Positions 9,610-19,290 of a DNA stretch of 34,139 nucleotides are shown one piece after another. A model generated the notes under the pieces. The model did not search any database, was not told where the DNA came from, and worked only from the letters and a program-made list of their open reading frames with translations. Position 1 is the stretch's first letter, and every line of letters starts with the position of its first letter. The DNA is taken from contig JBBIJV010000010.1 of assembly GCA_037445815.1 (NCBI GenBank), positions 1 through 34,139 on the forward strand. The letters run 5' to 3'. Source of the stretch: FEN-1219 sp037445815. Lineage in GTDB: Bacteria; Pseudomonadota; Gammaproteobacteria; Steroidobacterales; Rariloculaceae. Both the position numbers and the translations under genes were made by a program.

Positions 9610-10467
9610 ATGGAAGAAGAACATACCGTCGGTCATTACGAAACCGCCGGGGACTATATCCAGCACCATCTCCAGAACTTGCAGGTCTGCCGTGTCGACG
9701 GCGCGTGGGTGTGGAACGAGTGCGCGGGAAACTTCTCGACGATCAACGTCGACTCGATGGCTTTCTCGCTCGTGCTCGGTACCGTTTTCTGCTTTTTGTT
9801 CTATCGCGTGGCCAAAAACTTCTCGACGGGCAAGCCGACCAAGCTTCAGACCGCCATCGAGCTGCTCGTCGGCATGGTGAGCGGCTCCGTTCGCGACGCC
9901 TTCCACGGCCACAACAAGCTCATCGGGCCCCTGGCGCTCACGATCTTCGCGTGGGTGTTCTTGATGAACCTCATGGACTTGATTCCCGTCGATTGGCTGC
10001 CGTGGGTTGCGGGCCAGGCGCACGTTCCATACCTCAAGGTCGTGCCGACGACGGACGTGAACATCACGTTTGCGATGTCGCTGTCCGTGTTTGCCCTCGT
10101 CATCTACTACTCGATCAAGATCAAGGGCGGCCTCGGGTTCTTGAAAGAGCTCACGCTGCACCCGATCGCGCCGCCGACGAAGGGCTTGGGTATCATCGCC
10201 GCGCCGCTCTTCATCGCCTTCAACTTCGTGCTCGAGGGCGTGTCGCTGTTCGCGAAGCCCGTGTCGCTGTCGCTGCGGCTCTTCGGCAACATGTACGCCG
10301 GCGAGCTGATCTTCATCCTGATCGCGCTGCTCGGCTGGTATCAATTGCCGCTGCACTTCGGCTGGGCCGTGTTCCACATCCTCGTGATCACGCTGCAAGC
10401 CTACATCTTCATGATGTTGACGATCGTGTACTTGAGCCAGGCGCACGACACAGGAGAGGCGCACTAG
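9610..10467 (+). CDS. atpB: F1Fo ATP synthase subunit a
   Basis: 285-aa proton-channel subunit of the Fo stator. The essential arginine is Arg223 in SLRLFGNMYAGELIF, equivalent to E. coli Arg210. The N-terminal DYIQHHLQNLQ, the WVFLMNLMDLIPVDWLP helix and the C-terminal QAYIFMMLTIVYLSQA match the E. coli protein closely. An unusual point is two cysteines (Cys27, Cys38) in the N-terminal region expected to face the periplasm. The ATG starts 3 bp after the atpI stop with GAGGA overlapping the stop codon, suggesting coupling to atpI. Confidence 0.97.
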   Translation: MEEEHTVGHYETAGDYIQHHLQNLQVCRVDGAWVWNECAGNFSTINVDSMAFSLVLGTVFCFLFYRVAKNFSTGKPTKLQTAIELLVGMVSGSVRDAFHGHNKLIGPLALTIFAWVFLMNLMDLIPVDWLPWVAGQAHVPYLKVVPTTDVNITFAMSLSVFALVIYYSIKIKGGLGFLKELTLHPIAPPTKGLGIIAAPLFIAFNFVLEGVSLFAKPVSLSLRLFGNMYAGELIFILIALLGWYQLPLHFGWAVFHILVITLQAYIFMMLTIVYLSQAHDTGEAH

Positions 10468-10478
10468 CGCCCGAACGG

Positions 10479-10498
10479 TTTTCTTTTTTCGACTGGAG
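10479..10498 (+). promoter_or_regulatory. U-rich translational enhancer-like leader and Shine-Dalgarno of atpE
   Basis: An 11-base T-tract broken by one C (10479-10489) sits directly upstream of ACTGGAGAC, whose GGAG (10495-10498) is 6 bp from the atpE ATG. The E. coli atpE initiation region, a known translational enhancer, has a U-rich segment followed by the same ACTGGAGAC block. High synthesis of the c subunit, needed in many copies per complex, is the likely purpose. Confidence 0.55.
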
Positions 10499-10504
10499 AC
10501 GCTG

Positions 10505-10750
10505 ATGGAATTTGTTACCGGAATGACTCTGCTCGCTGTCGCGCTGTTGATCGGTCTCGGCGCGCTCGGCGTTGGTATCGGAATGGGCCTGCTCGGCGGC
10601 CGCTTCCTCGAAGGCGCCGCGCGTCAGCCGGAGCTGGCGCCGATGCTGCGCACCCAGATGTTCCTCGTGGTGGCGTTGCTCGACGCGGTCGCGATGATCG
10701 GCGTCGGTATCGCGCTGTACTTCGCGTTCGCCAACCCGGGCGTCGGCTGA
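10505..10750 (+). CDS. atpE: F1Fo ATP synthase subunit c
   Basis: 81-aa two-helix hairpin forming the rotating proton ring. Helix 1 is glycine-rich (LGALGVGIGMGLLGG), the polar loop is RQP at 40-42, and the proton-carrying carboxylate is Asp60 in VALLDAVAMIGVG, equivalent to E. coli Asp61. The residues around Asp60 do not resemble the sodium-binding set, so protons are the likely ion. The protein contains no lysine, which matters for judging the methyltransferase downstream of atpC. Confidence 0.97.
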   Translation: MEFVTGMTLLAVALLIGLGALGVGIGMGLLGGRFLEGAARQPELAPMLRTQMFLVVALLDAVAMIGVGIALYFAFANPGVG

Positions 10751-10828
10751 AGCGCGCGCAACGAAGCATCGTTCGGCGCCGGCCAGGCGTCGGGGCGGTG
10801 ATTCGGCGGGAACGATAGGAGAGCTTGC

Positions 10829-11299
10829 GTGGATTTCAACGCAACGTTGATCGGCCAGACGATCGCGATGATCGTGTTCGTCTGGTTCTGCATGAAATTC
10901 GTTTGGCCGCTCATCATGGGTGCCATCGAACAGCGGCAAACCGAGATCGCCGATGGCCTCGCGGCCGCGGAGCAGGGCAAGAGCTCGCTGGCAACGGCCA
11001 AGGTCGAAGTCGACAAGATCATCGCGGCGGCGCGCGAGCAAGCGCGCGGCATCGTGGAGCAGGCCAACGCGCGCGCCGCGGGCATCGTCGAGCAGGCGAA
11101 GGCCGACGGCGAGGCGGCGCGCAAGAGCCAGCTCGAGGCGGCGCGCGCCGAGATCGAGGTCGAGATCAATCGCGCCCGCGAGGAGCTGCGCGCGCAGGTG
11201 GCGCGCATCGCCGTGGCCGGCGCCGAGAAAGTGCTAGGCCGCGAGATCGACGCGAACGCGCACCGCGACTTGCTCGGCAGGCTGGCGGCAGAGCTCTAG
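10829..11299 (+). CDS. atpF: F1Fo ATP synthase subunit b
   Basis: 156-aa peripheral-stalk subunit. One N-terminal membrane helix (TLIGQTIAMIVFVWFCMKFVWPLI) is followed by a long charged helix (about 35-140) with the alternating Ala/Glu/Lys/Arg pattern of the dimeric coiled coil, ending in the delta-binding C-terminus. The GTG start at 10829 follows AGGAGAG (10817-10823). Length equals that of E. coli AtpF. It is 78 bp after atpE, the widest gap inside the operon after that before atpI. Confidence 0.95.
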   Translation: MDFNATLIGQTIAMIVFVWFCMKFVWPLIMGAIEQRQTEIADGLAAAEQGKSSLATAKVEVDKIIAAAREQARGIVEQANARAAGIVEQAKADGEAARKSQLEAARAEIEVEINRAREELRAQVARIAVAGAEKVLGREIDANAHRDLLGRLAAEL

Positions 11300-11304
11300 A
11301 CGAT

Positions 11305-11859
11305 ATGGCGGACTTGAGCACCGTTGCCCGGCCCTACGCGAAGGCGTTGTTCGAGCTCGCGAGGGACGAGCGCAAGCTCGGCGAGTGGTCGGCGGCGCTC
11401 GCCGTGGCGGCGGCCGTGGTCGCGAACGGGGACTTGAGGCGCGCGCTCGCGAATCCGAAATTCGACGACGGCAGCCGAGCCGCGCTCGTCGCCGACATCG
11501 CGAGCGCCGTGCAGGGCGGCGCGATCTTCAAGACGACGGAAGGCAGGAACTTGCTCAATGTCTTGGCCGAGAACGACCGGCTCACGGCACTGCCCGAGAT
11601 TTCGGCCCAGTTCGACGCGTTGAAGGCCGAGGCCGAGAACAAGGTCAGCGTCAAGCTGACGGCCGCGACGGCCGTCGACGGCGCGCTGGCCGAGCAAATC
11701 AAGAAGGCGCTCGAGAAGAAGCTCGGGCGCGCAGTGGAGCTGACGCTTGCGGTCGATCCTTCGCTGATCGGCGGCGCAGTGATCCAGGCGGACGACATGG
11801 TCATCGACGGCTCGGTGCGCACGCGCCTCAAGCGGCTCACCGAGAAGATCGTCGGTTGA
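11305..11859 (+). CDS. atpH: F1Fo ATP synthase subunit delta
   Basis: 184-aa subunit joining the peripheral stalk to the top of F1. The N-terminal TVARPYAKALFELARDERKLGEW is the conserved OSCP/delta opening. The C-terminal LTLAVDPSLIGGAVIQADDMVIDGSVRTRLKRL is the most conserved family block. The ATG is 5 bp after the atpF stop. It is intact and of usual length. Confidence 0.95.
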   Translation: MADLSTVARPYAKALFELARDERKLGEWSAALAVAAAVVANGDLRRALANPKFDDGSRAALVADIASAVQGGAIFKTTEGRNLLNVLAENDRLTALPEISAQFDALKAEAENKVSVKLTAATAVDGALAEQIKKALEKKLGRAVELTLAVDPSLIGGAVIQADDMVIDGSVRTRLKRLTEKIVG

Positions 11860-11876
11860 AATTTTAAGGACGGCAT

Positions 11877-13418
<1,542 letters not shown>

Positions 13419-13453
13419 GAAAGCGGGCGCGAACGTCCGATGAGCTAGACGAC

Positions 13454-14314
13454 ATGGCAAGCGGCAAGGAAATTCGAACGAAGATCGCGAGCGTGAAGAG
13501 CACGCAGAAGATCACGAAGGCGATGGAAATGGTCGCCGCGTCGAAGCTGCGCCGCACGCAGCAGCGCATGGCCGCCTCGCGCCCGTACGCCGACAAGATC
13601 CGCACCGTGATAGGGCACTTGTCCGAGGCGAATCCGGATTATCGGCATCCATATTTGAGCGTCCGCGAGGTCAAGCGCGTCGGCTACATCGTCATCACCA
13701 CCGACCGCGGCCTCGCCGGCGCCGTCAACGTCAACATCTTCCGCCAGATGCTGAAGGAGCTCCGCGACTGGCAGCAAAAGGGCGTCGAGGCCGACCTCTG
13801 CCTCGTCGGCGCCAAGGGCATCGCGTATTTCCGGCGCCTCAAGGTCAACGTCGTAGCCGCGGCGAGCCACCTGGGCGAGGTGCCGAAGGTCCAAGACCTC
13901 GTAGGGTCCATCACGGCCATGACGGACGCGTACCGGCAGGGGAAGATCGACCGGTTGTTCCTCGTGCACAACGTGTTCGTGAACACGATGAGCCAGGTGC
14001 CGACCGTCACGCAGATCCTGCCCGTCGAGCCGGTCGACAAGGATTCGCTGCAGCAGCACTGGGACTACATCTACGAGCCGGACGCGCTGTCGCTGCTCGA
14101 CGGCGTGCTCGACCGCTACATCGAGTCGCAGATCTATCGCGGCGCCGTCGAGAACGTGGCCTGCGAGATGGCGTCGAAGATGGTCGCGATGAAGGCCGCC
14201 ACCGACAACGCCGGCAAGTTCATCGAGAACCTCCAGCTCCAGTACAACAAGGCCCGCCAGGCGGCCATCACGCGCGAGATCGCCGAGATCGTCGGCGGCG
14301 CCGCAGCAGTTTAG
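13454..14314 (+). CDS. atpG: F1Fo ATP synthase subunit gamma
   Basis: 286-aa central rotor shaft. The N-terminal helix EIRTKIASVKSTQKITKAMEMVAASKLR and the C-terminal helix LQLQYNKARQAAITREIAEIVGGAAAV form the coiled coil inserted in the alpha-beta hexamer; both ends are conserved. The middle Rossmann-like domain contains ITTDRGLAGAVNVN. It is 35 bp after atpA and 18 bp before atpD. Confidence 0.97.
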   Translation: MASGKEIRTKIASVKSTQKITKAMEMVAASKLRRTQQRMAASRPYADKIRTVIGHLSEANPDYRHPYLSVREVKRVGYIVITTDRGLAGAVNVNIFRQMLKELRDWQQKGVEADLCLVGAKGIAYFRRLKVNVVAAASHLGEVPKVQDLVGSITAMTDAYRQGKIDRLFLVHNVFVNTMSQVPTVTQILPVEPVDKDSLQQHWDYIYEPDALSLLDGVLDRYIESQIYRGAVENVACEMASKMVAMKAATDNAGKFIENLQLQYNKARQAAITREIAEIVGGAAAV

Positions 14315-14332
14315 TCAGAGAAGGTAGAGATC

Positions 14333-15712
<1,380 letters not shown>

Positions 15713-15741
15713 TAGGTTCTCTTAGAAGCGGGGCGCAGCGC

Positions 15742-16155
15742 GTGGCCATTCACGTCAACATCGTCAGTGCCGAAGGCCACATCTTCGAAGGCGACGCCGA
15801 CATGGTGTTCGCGCCCGCGAAGGCCGGCGAGGTCGGCATCGCGCCGCGCCACGCTCCGCTCATCACGACGCTGAAGCCGGGCTCCGTGCGCGTGCAGAGC
15901 GCGGGCGAGGAGCGGCTCTTCTACGTGACGGGCGGCATCCTCGAGGTGCAGCCGCATCTCGTCACCGTGCTCGCCGACAGCGCGCTGCACGCCGAGCAGC
16001 TCGACGAAGCCGAAGCGCTCGCGGCGCGCGAGCGTGCGCGCGAGGCGCTCGCGGGCAAGGCCGGCGAAATCGATCTCGCGGCCGCACAAGCGGCGCTCGT
16101 CGAGGCCGAAGCCCGCTACCGCGCCGCGCAGCAGCTCAAGGGCAAACGGGGCTGA
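15742..16155 (+). CDS. atpC: F1Fo ATP synthase subunit epsilon
   Basis: 137-aa rotor subunit that regulates ATP hydrolysis. The N-terminal beta-sandwich (IVSAEGHIFEGDADMVFAPAKAGEVGIAPRHAPLIT) and the C-terminal two-helix domain (DEAEALAARERAREAL...AEARYRAAQQLKG) are both complete, so the inhibitory C-terminal arm is retained. It starts at GTG 15742, 29 bp after atpD, with a weak Shine-Dalgarno. Last gene of the atp operon. Confidence 0.95.
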   Translation: MAIHVNIVSAEGHIFEGDADMVFAPAKAGEVGIAPRHAPLITTLKPGSVRVQSAGEERLFYVTGGILEVQPHLVTVLADSALHAEQLDEAEALAARERAREALAGKAGEIDLAAAQAALVEAEARYRAAQQLKGKRG

Positions 16156-16177
16156 GCTACCGCTTCACGCGTGCTAT

Positions 16178-16194
16178 GGCCGCGCCCCGCGGCC
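16178..16194 (+). terminator. GC hairpin after atpC, possible weak terminator
   Basis: Perfect 6-bp inverted repeat GGCCGC / GCGGCC (16178-16183 and 16189-16194) around a 5-base loop, 22 bp after the atpC stop. No T-tract follows, so it is not a classic intrinsic terminator; it could mark the 3' end of the operon transcript. Confidence 0.25.
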
Positions 16195-16236
16195 GCGCGG
16201 GATAATGCTGCTCTCGCACCGGAGGCGAGTCTCGGC

Positions 16237-17079
16237 GTGGCCCATCGACACGGAGTGTTCGCATTCACCGTCGCCGTTGCATGGCTCGAGCTCATGACGG
16301 CCGCCGGCGCGCAGACGCGCGAGGACTGCGAGCGCGCGTACACGCCGCAGCCCGGTCAGGAGGGCAAAGACGTCGTCTGGGCGCCGACCGCGGACTCCAT
16401 GCTCGTCCGCATGCTCGAGATGGCGAACCTGGCGCCGAACGACAAGCTGTACGACTTGGGCTCCGGCGACGGCAAGATCCCGATCGCCGCCGCGAAGCTG
16501 TTCGGAGCGACGGCCGTGGGCATTGAATACGAGCGCGAGCTCGTGGAGCATGCGCGCTGCCTCGCCGCTGCGGAGCGCGTCGGCGACCGCGTCACGTTCG
16601 TGCAAGGCGACTTGTTCGAAGCGGATTTCAGCGACGCGACCGTCGTAACGCTGTACCTGCTTCCCGAGCTCAACGCCAAGCTGCGGCCGACGCTGCTCGC
16701 GATGCGACCCGGCACCCGCATCGTGGCGTACTCGTTCGCGATGGGAGAGTGGGAGCCCGACGAGACGATCGACTCTTTCGGCGACGGATCTGCATTCCTC
16801 TGGGTCGTGCCGGCGAACGCGCGCGGCCGATGGACGTTCTCGCCGACGAGCGGCGGTGAGCGCTTCGATATCGACCTCGAACAGACCTATCAGGTGCTCC
16901 ACGGAACGGCCGGCAACGGCGCGAGCGTATCGGGCCGGTTGCGCGGGGATCGGCTCGAGCTCGCGTTCGCCGAGAACGGCGCGCAAGCGCTCGTGGCCGG
17001 CGCGGTGGAGCGCGAGCGGATCGTCGCAACCGTGACGCGCGGCGGAAAGACCGAGGAGTACGTCGGCACGCGCCAGTGA
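16237..17079 (+). CDS. Exported or membrane-anchored class I SAM methyltransferase, FAM173/ATPSCKMT-like
   Basis: 280-aa protein. The N-terminus (GVFAFTVAVAWLELMTAAGAQ) reads as a signal peptide or anchor. The methyltransferase core has motif I DLGSGDG (73-79), an acidic residue ending strand 2 (GIEYE, Glu97), QGDLFEADF (123-131) and VTLYLLPELNAKLRP. The pattern LYDLGSGDGKIPIAAAK...LYLLP...LRP...PGTRIV is that of the FAM173 family, whose metazoan member ATPSCKMT methylates a lysine of the ATP synthase c subunit. Residues about 195-280 form an extra beta-rich domain. It follows atpC by 81 bp. A c-subunit lysine cannot be the target, because this AtpE has none. GTG 16237 is chosen for GGAGG at 16221-16225; the start and the compartment are uncertain. 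Confidence 0.75.
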   Translation: MAHRHGVFAFTVAVAWLELMTAAGAQTREDCERAYTPQPGQEGKDVVWAPTADSMLVRMLEMANLAPNDKLYDLGSGDGKIPIAAAKLFGATAVGIEYERELVEHARCLAAAERVGDRVTFVQGDLFEADFSDATVVTLYLLPELNAKLRPTLLAMRPGTRIVAYSFAMGEWEPDETIDSFGDGSAFLWVVPANARGRWTFSPTSGGERFDIDLEQTYQVLHGTAGNGASVSGRLRGDRLELAFAENGAQALVAGAVERERIVATVTRGGKTEEYVGTRQ

Positions 17080-17094
17080 GCCGTTCGGCGGCTC
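17078..17094. terminator. Hairpin spanning two convergent stop codons
   Basis: Perfect 6-bp inverted repeat GAGCCG / CGGCTC (17078-17083 and 17089-17094) with loop TTCGG. It overlaps the stop of the methyltransferase gene (+) and that of the propeller gene (-). A shared bidirectional end is plausible, but no T-tract is present on either strand. Confidence 0.3.
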
Positions 17095-18097
17095 AGCGGC
17101 GCACCGGGGCCCCGCCCTCTCGCGGCGCCGAGCGCCGCTCGAACTTGTGTACTCGCCCGAACGTGCTGAACTCGGCAACGAACACGTCGCCGTCGGCGTT
17201 CGTCGCGACGCCGTGCGGCGCGACGACGTAGCCCGTTCGCCAGCGCTCGGGCGGGACGCGGTTGGTGCCGATGCCTTCTTCGGTATTGGTGCCGAGACGA
17301 GTCACGACCTTGCCGGCTTTGTCGAGGATCGTGACGCGGCCGTTCAGCTCGCCGACGATGGCGTTGTCGCCGTCGATCGTCACGGCCGCAGGCAAGAGCA
17401 GCTCGTCGTTGACGACGCCCAAGAGCTCGCCGTCGAGAGTCAGGTGCACGACGCGGCCGTTCAGGCGGTCCGTCGCGATGATGCGCACGGGATCGAAGCG
17501 CGTGTCCATCGCGATCTTGTGCAGGATGTTGAACGCGTACGGCGCCGCTTTGCCGCCGAAGGTGTCGAGGTACCGGCCGTGCTTGTCGAAACGATGCACG
17601 TAGTCGCTCGAGTAGCCGTCGGTGACGTAGAGGTCGCCGTTCGGCGCCACGTCCATGCCCGACAGCAGCACGCCGAGCTCCGTCGAGAAGCGGTTCTCGG
17701 TCCAGTACTCGCGCGGGATCGCGTCGCGCGCAACCTCGAGCACGATTTCGCCGCCGAGCGTCATCTTCACGAACTTCTGGCCGCGCAGGCTCACGCCGTA
17801 CAGATGCTCGCCGTCGCCGGCGTCGCGAATCACGAACCCGTGCAAATCGGCCGGCGCGTTTTCGAGGCTTCGAAGGTACCGGCCGTCGGGCGAGAAGACC
17901 TGCACGCCCATGCCTTCCGTCTCGACGCTGACGTAGACCTCGCCGGCGCGGTTGACGGCGATGTCGCCGTGCATCGGCCCCAGCGTCTCGCGGCCCGGCG
18001 GCAGCTCGAGCCAGTTGGCGACGGGCTCATAGGTTTGCGCCTGAAGGGCGCCGCAAAGAAAAACGCCGGCGAGCGCGGCGAGCTTCGAGCTGGACAT
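17093..18097 (-). CDS. Exported NHL-type six-bladed beta-propeller protein
   Basis: 334-aa secreted protein. A signal peptide (MSSSKLAALAGVFLCGALQAQ) is followed by repeated propeller units with the pattern HGDIAVNRAGEVYVSV, GMDVAPNGDLYVTDGYSSDYVHRFDKHGRYLDTFGG and HGVATNADGDVFVAEFSTFGRVHKF, typical of NHL/SMP-30/PAL-type propellers. Such folds bind ligands or act as lactonases or lyases; no catalytic set could be assigned, so no function is proposed. ATG 18097 is chosen because the signal peptide starts there, after GGGAG. It lies 43 bp downstream of the Tat-exported hydrolase on the same strand, probably one transcript. Confidence 0.8.
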   Translation of the reverse strand: MSSSKLAALAGVFLCGALQAQTYEPVANWLELPPGRETLGPMHGDIAVNRAGEVYVSVETEGMGVQVFSPDGRYLRSLENAPADLHGFVIRDAGDGEHLYGVSLRGQKFVKMTLGGEIVLEVARDAIPREYWTENRFSTELGVLLSGMDVAPNGDLYVTDGYSSDYVHRFDKHGRYLDTFGGKAAPYAFNILHKIAMDTRFDPVRIIATDRLNGRVVHLTLDGELLGVVNDELLLPAAVTIDGDNAIVGELNGRVTILDKAGKVVTRLGTNTEEGIGTNRVPPERWRTGYVVAPHGVATNADGDVFVAEFSTFGRVHKFERRSAPREGGAPVRR

Positions 18098-18140
18098 CCC
18101 GCACTCCCGGCGTTTGTTCTTCAGATCCGGCGATCCGGCG

Positions 18141-19136
18141 CTAGTTGCGGCCTCCTTGGCCGCCCGGCCCCGCACCGCCTTGGCCGCCGCCCGGCCGACC
18201 GATACGCTCGCCGCGCGGGCCGCCGCCGAACGAGGGATACGGCCGCGGGTTGATGAACAGCCGATCCATGAACAAGTCGATCGACTGCGCCATCAGCTCC
18301 ACGGCATCGAGCGCGCCGTTGTCGAACGCGTGCGCGGCGCCTTGGATCACCGTCAGCGCAGTCGGCACGTTGGCCTCTTGGAGCTTGTTGAAGAAGTCGA
18401 TGCTCGATGAGACCGGCACCGTCGTGTCGGCGGCGCCGTGGATGAAGATCGTCGGAGCGAAGCTCGGGCCGATGTACGTCGTCGGCGAAGCAGCCGCAAT
18501 CGCCTCCGGGGTCGCGCCGCCCTCGCCGAACAGGCCGCGCGCGATCTGCGCGCTCGCGAGCGGATAGACGCCTATGCAGGCGTTGACCTTCGAGCTCACG
18601 CCCGGCGTGCCGACGCTGCCCTCGAACTCGGGTCGGTCGTTCGTGCCGGCCGCGAGCAACGCGAGCATGCCGCCGGCCGAGTAGCCGGCCACGGCAATCT
18701 TGTCCTCGTCGACGCCGATCCTCGCTGCGTTCGCGCGCGTCCAGCGGATCGCGGCTTTCACGTCGTGAATCTGCGCCGGCCACAAGCTCTGGCTCTGGAG
18801 CCTGTAGTTCGCGGACACGCTCGTGTAGCCGCGGGCGCCGAGCGCCTTCGCGTCGTTGATGATGTAGCCGGCGTTCTTGTTGCCGGCGAAGAATCCGCCG
18901 CCGAACAGGTGAATGATCGCCATGCGCTTCGGCGTGACGCCTTCGGGCGGGCGATAGACGTCGAGCGTCATGTCCATATCGCCGCCCTTGCCGAAGACGA
19001 TGTCTTTCTCGGCGCGCAGATTGCCGATGTCGGGAGGGGCCGGTGGCTGGGCTTTCGCCGTCAGAGCCGCCAATGCCGGCGCTGCGGCAAGCGCCCCCGA
19101 TGCCTTGACGAAGCCGCGCCTCGTGATCCGTGCCAT
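18141..19136 (-). CDS. Tat-exported alpha/beta hydrolase (esterase, BD-FAE/HSL-like)
   Basis: 331-aa hydrolase. The N-terminus MARITRRGFVKASGALAAAP is a twin-arginine signal (RRGF), so it is folded before export. Nucleophile Ser153 sits in GYSAGG; probable acid and base are Asp237 (GAADTTVP) and His269 (GAAHAF). The oxyanion strand reads HLFGGGFF, where relatives have HGGG, so the first residue of that motif is changed. The last 35 residues are Gly/Pro/Arg-rich low complexity. It probably cleaves a carboxyl ester; the substrate is unknown. The start is set by the Tat motif and by AAGGGGGG about 8 bp upstream. Confidence 0.85.
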   Translation of the reverse strand: MARITRRGFVKASGALAAAPALAALTAKAQPPAPPDIGNLRAEKDIVFGKGGDMDMTLDVYRPPEGVTPKRMAIIHLFGGGFFAGNKNAGYIINDAKALGARGYTSVSANYRLQSQSLWPAQIHDVKAAIRWTRANAARIGVDEDKIAVAGYSAGGMLALLAAGTNDRPEFEGSVGTPGVSSKVNACIGVYPLASAQIARGLFGEGGATPEAIAAASPTTYIGPSFAPTIFIHGAADTTVPVSSSIDFFNKLQEANVPTALTVIQGAAHAFDNGALDAVELMAQSIDLFMDRLFINPRPYPSFGGGPRGERIGRPGGGQGGAGPGGQGGRN

Positions 19137-19169
19137 TGGTCGTTTCCCCCCTTGGTGGCAACCCGCGAA

Positions 19170-19175
19170 ATCATA
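19170..19175 (-). promoter_or_regulatory. -10-like hexamer for the minus-strand hydrolase gene
   Basis: TATGAT on the minus strand, 33 bp upstream of the hydrolase ATG. No convincing -35 was found. The same hexamer occurs on the plus strand at 19251-19256, facing glmU. Confidence 0.25.
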
Positions 19176-19188
19176 TACCGCCGCGAGC

Positions 19189-19206
19189 GCCGCGGTCTTC
19201 CGCGGC
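19189..19206. repeat. Perfect 7-bp inverted repeat in the divergent glmU promoter region
   Basis: GCCGCGG (19189-19195), spacer TCTT, CCGCGGC (19200-19206). It lies between the two oppositely facing -10-like hexamers in the 154-bp gap between the Tat hydrolase and glmU, so it could be an operator. A chance GC-rich palindrome is also possible in this DNA. Confidence 0.4.
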
Positions 19207-19250
19207 ATTGGCCGTGAACCGTGCAACAGCCGGCGCGGCGCCCGGCGCGC

Positions 19251-19256
19251 TATGAT
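19251..19256 (+). promoter_or_regulatory. -10-like hexamer upstream of glmU
   Basis: TATGAT, five of six matches to consensus. If used, transcription would begin near 19263, downstream of the in-frame ATG at 19252 and upstream of GTG 19291. This supports GTG as the glmU start. No clear -35 is seen. Confidence 0.3.
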
Positions 19257-19290
19257 CACGAGTCCAAAGTTTTGTAGGGCCGCCATTCAA

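Noticed and set aside
7213..10464. Very long open frame on the minus strand (over 1,000 codons)
   Set aside because: It lies antisense to parA, parB, atpI and atpB, all clear homologues. Its translation is Arg/His/Asp/Glu-rich low complexity, as expected when GC-rich DNA rarely shows stops.
10505..10750. AtpE as substrate of the FAM173-like methyltransferase at 16237
   Set aside because: The metazoan target lysine aligns with an alanine of ARQPELAPML here and the protein has no lysine at all.
10760..10773. Small hairpin AACGA/TCGTT between atpE and atpF
   Set aside because: Only a 5-bp stem, no T-tract; too weak to call a terminator or processing site.
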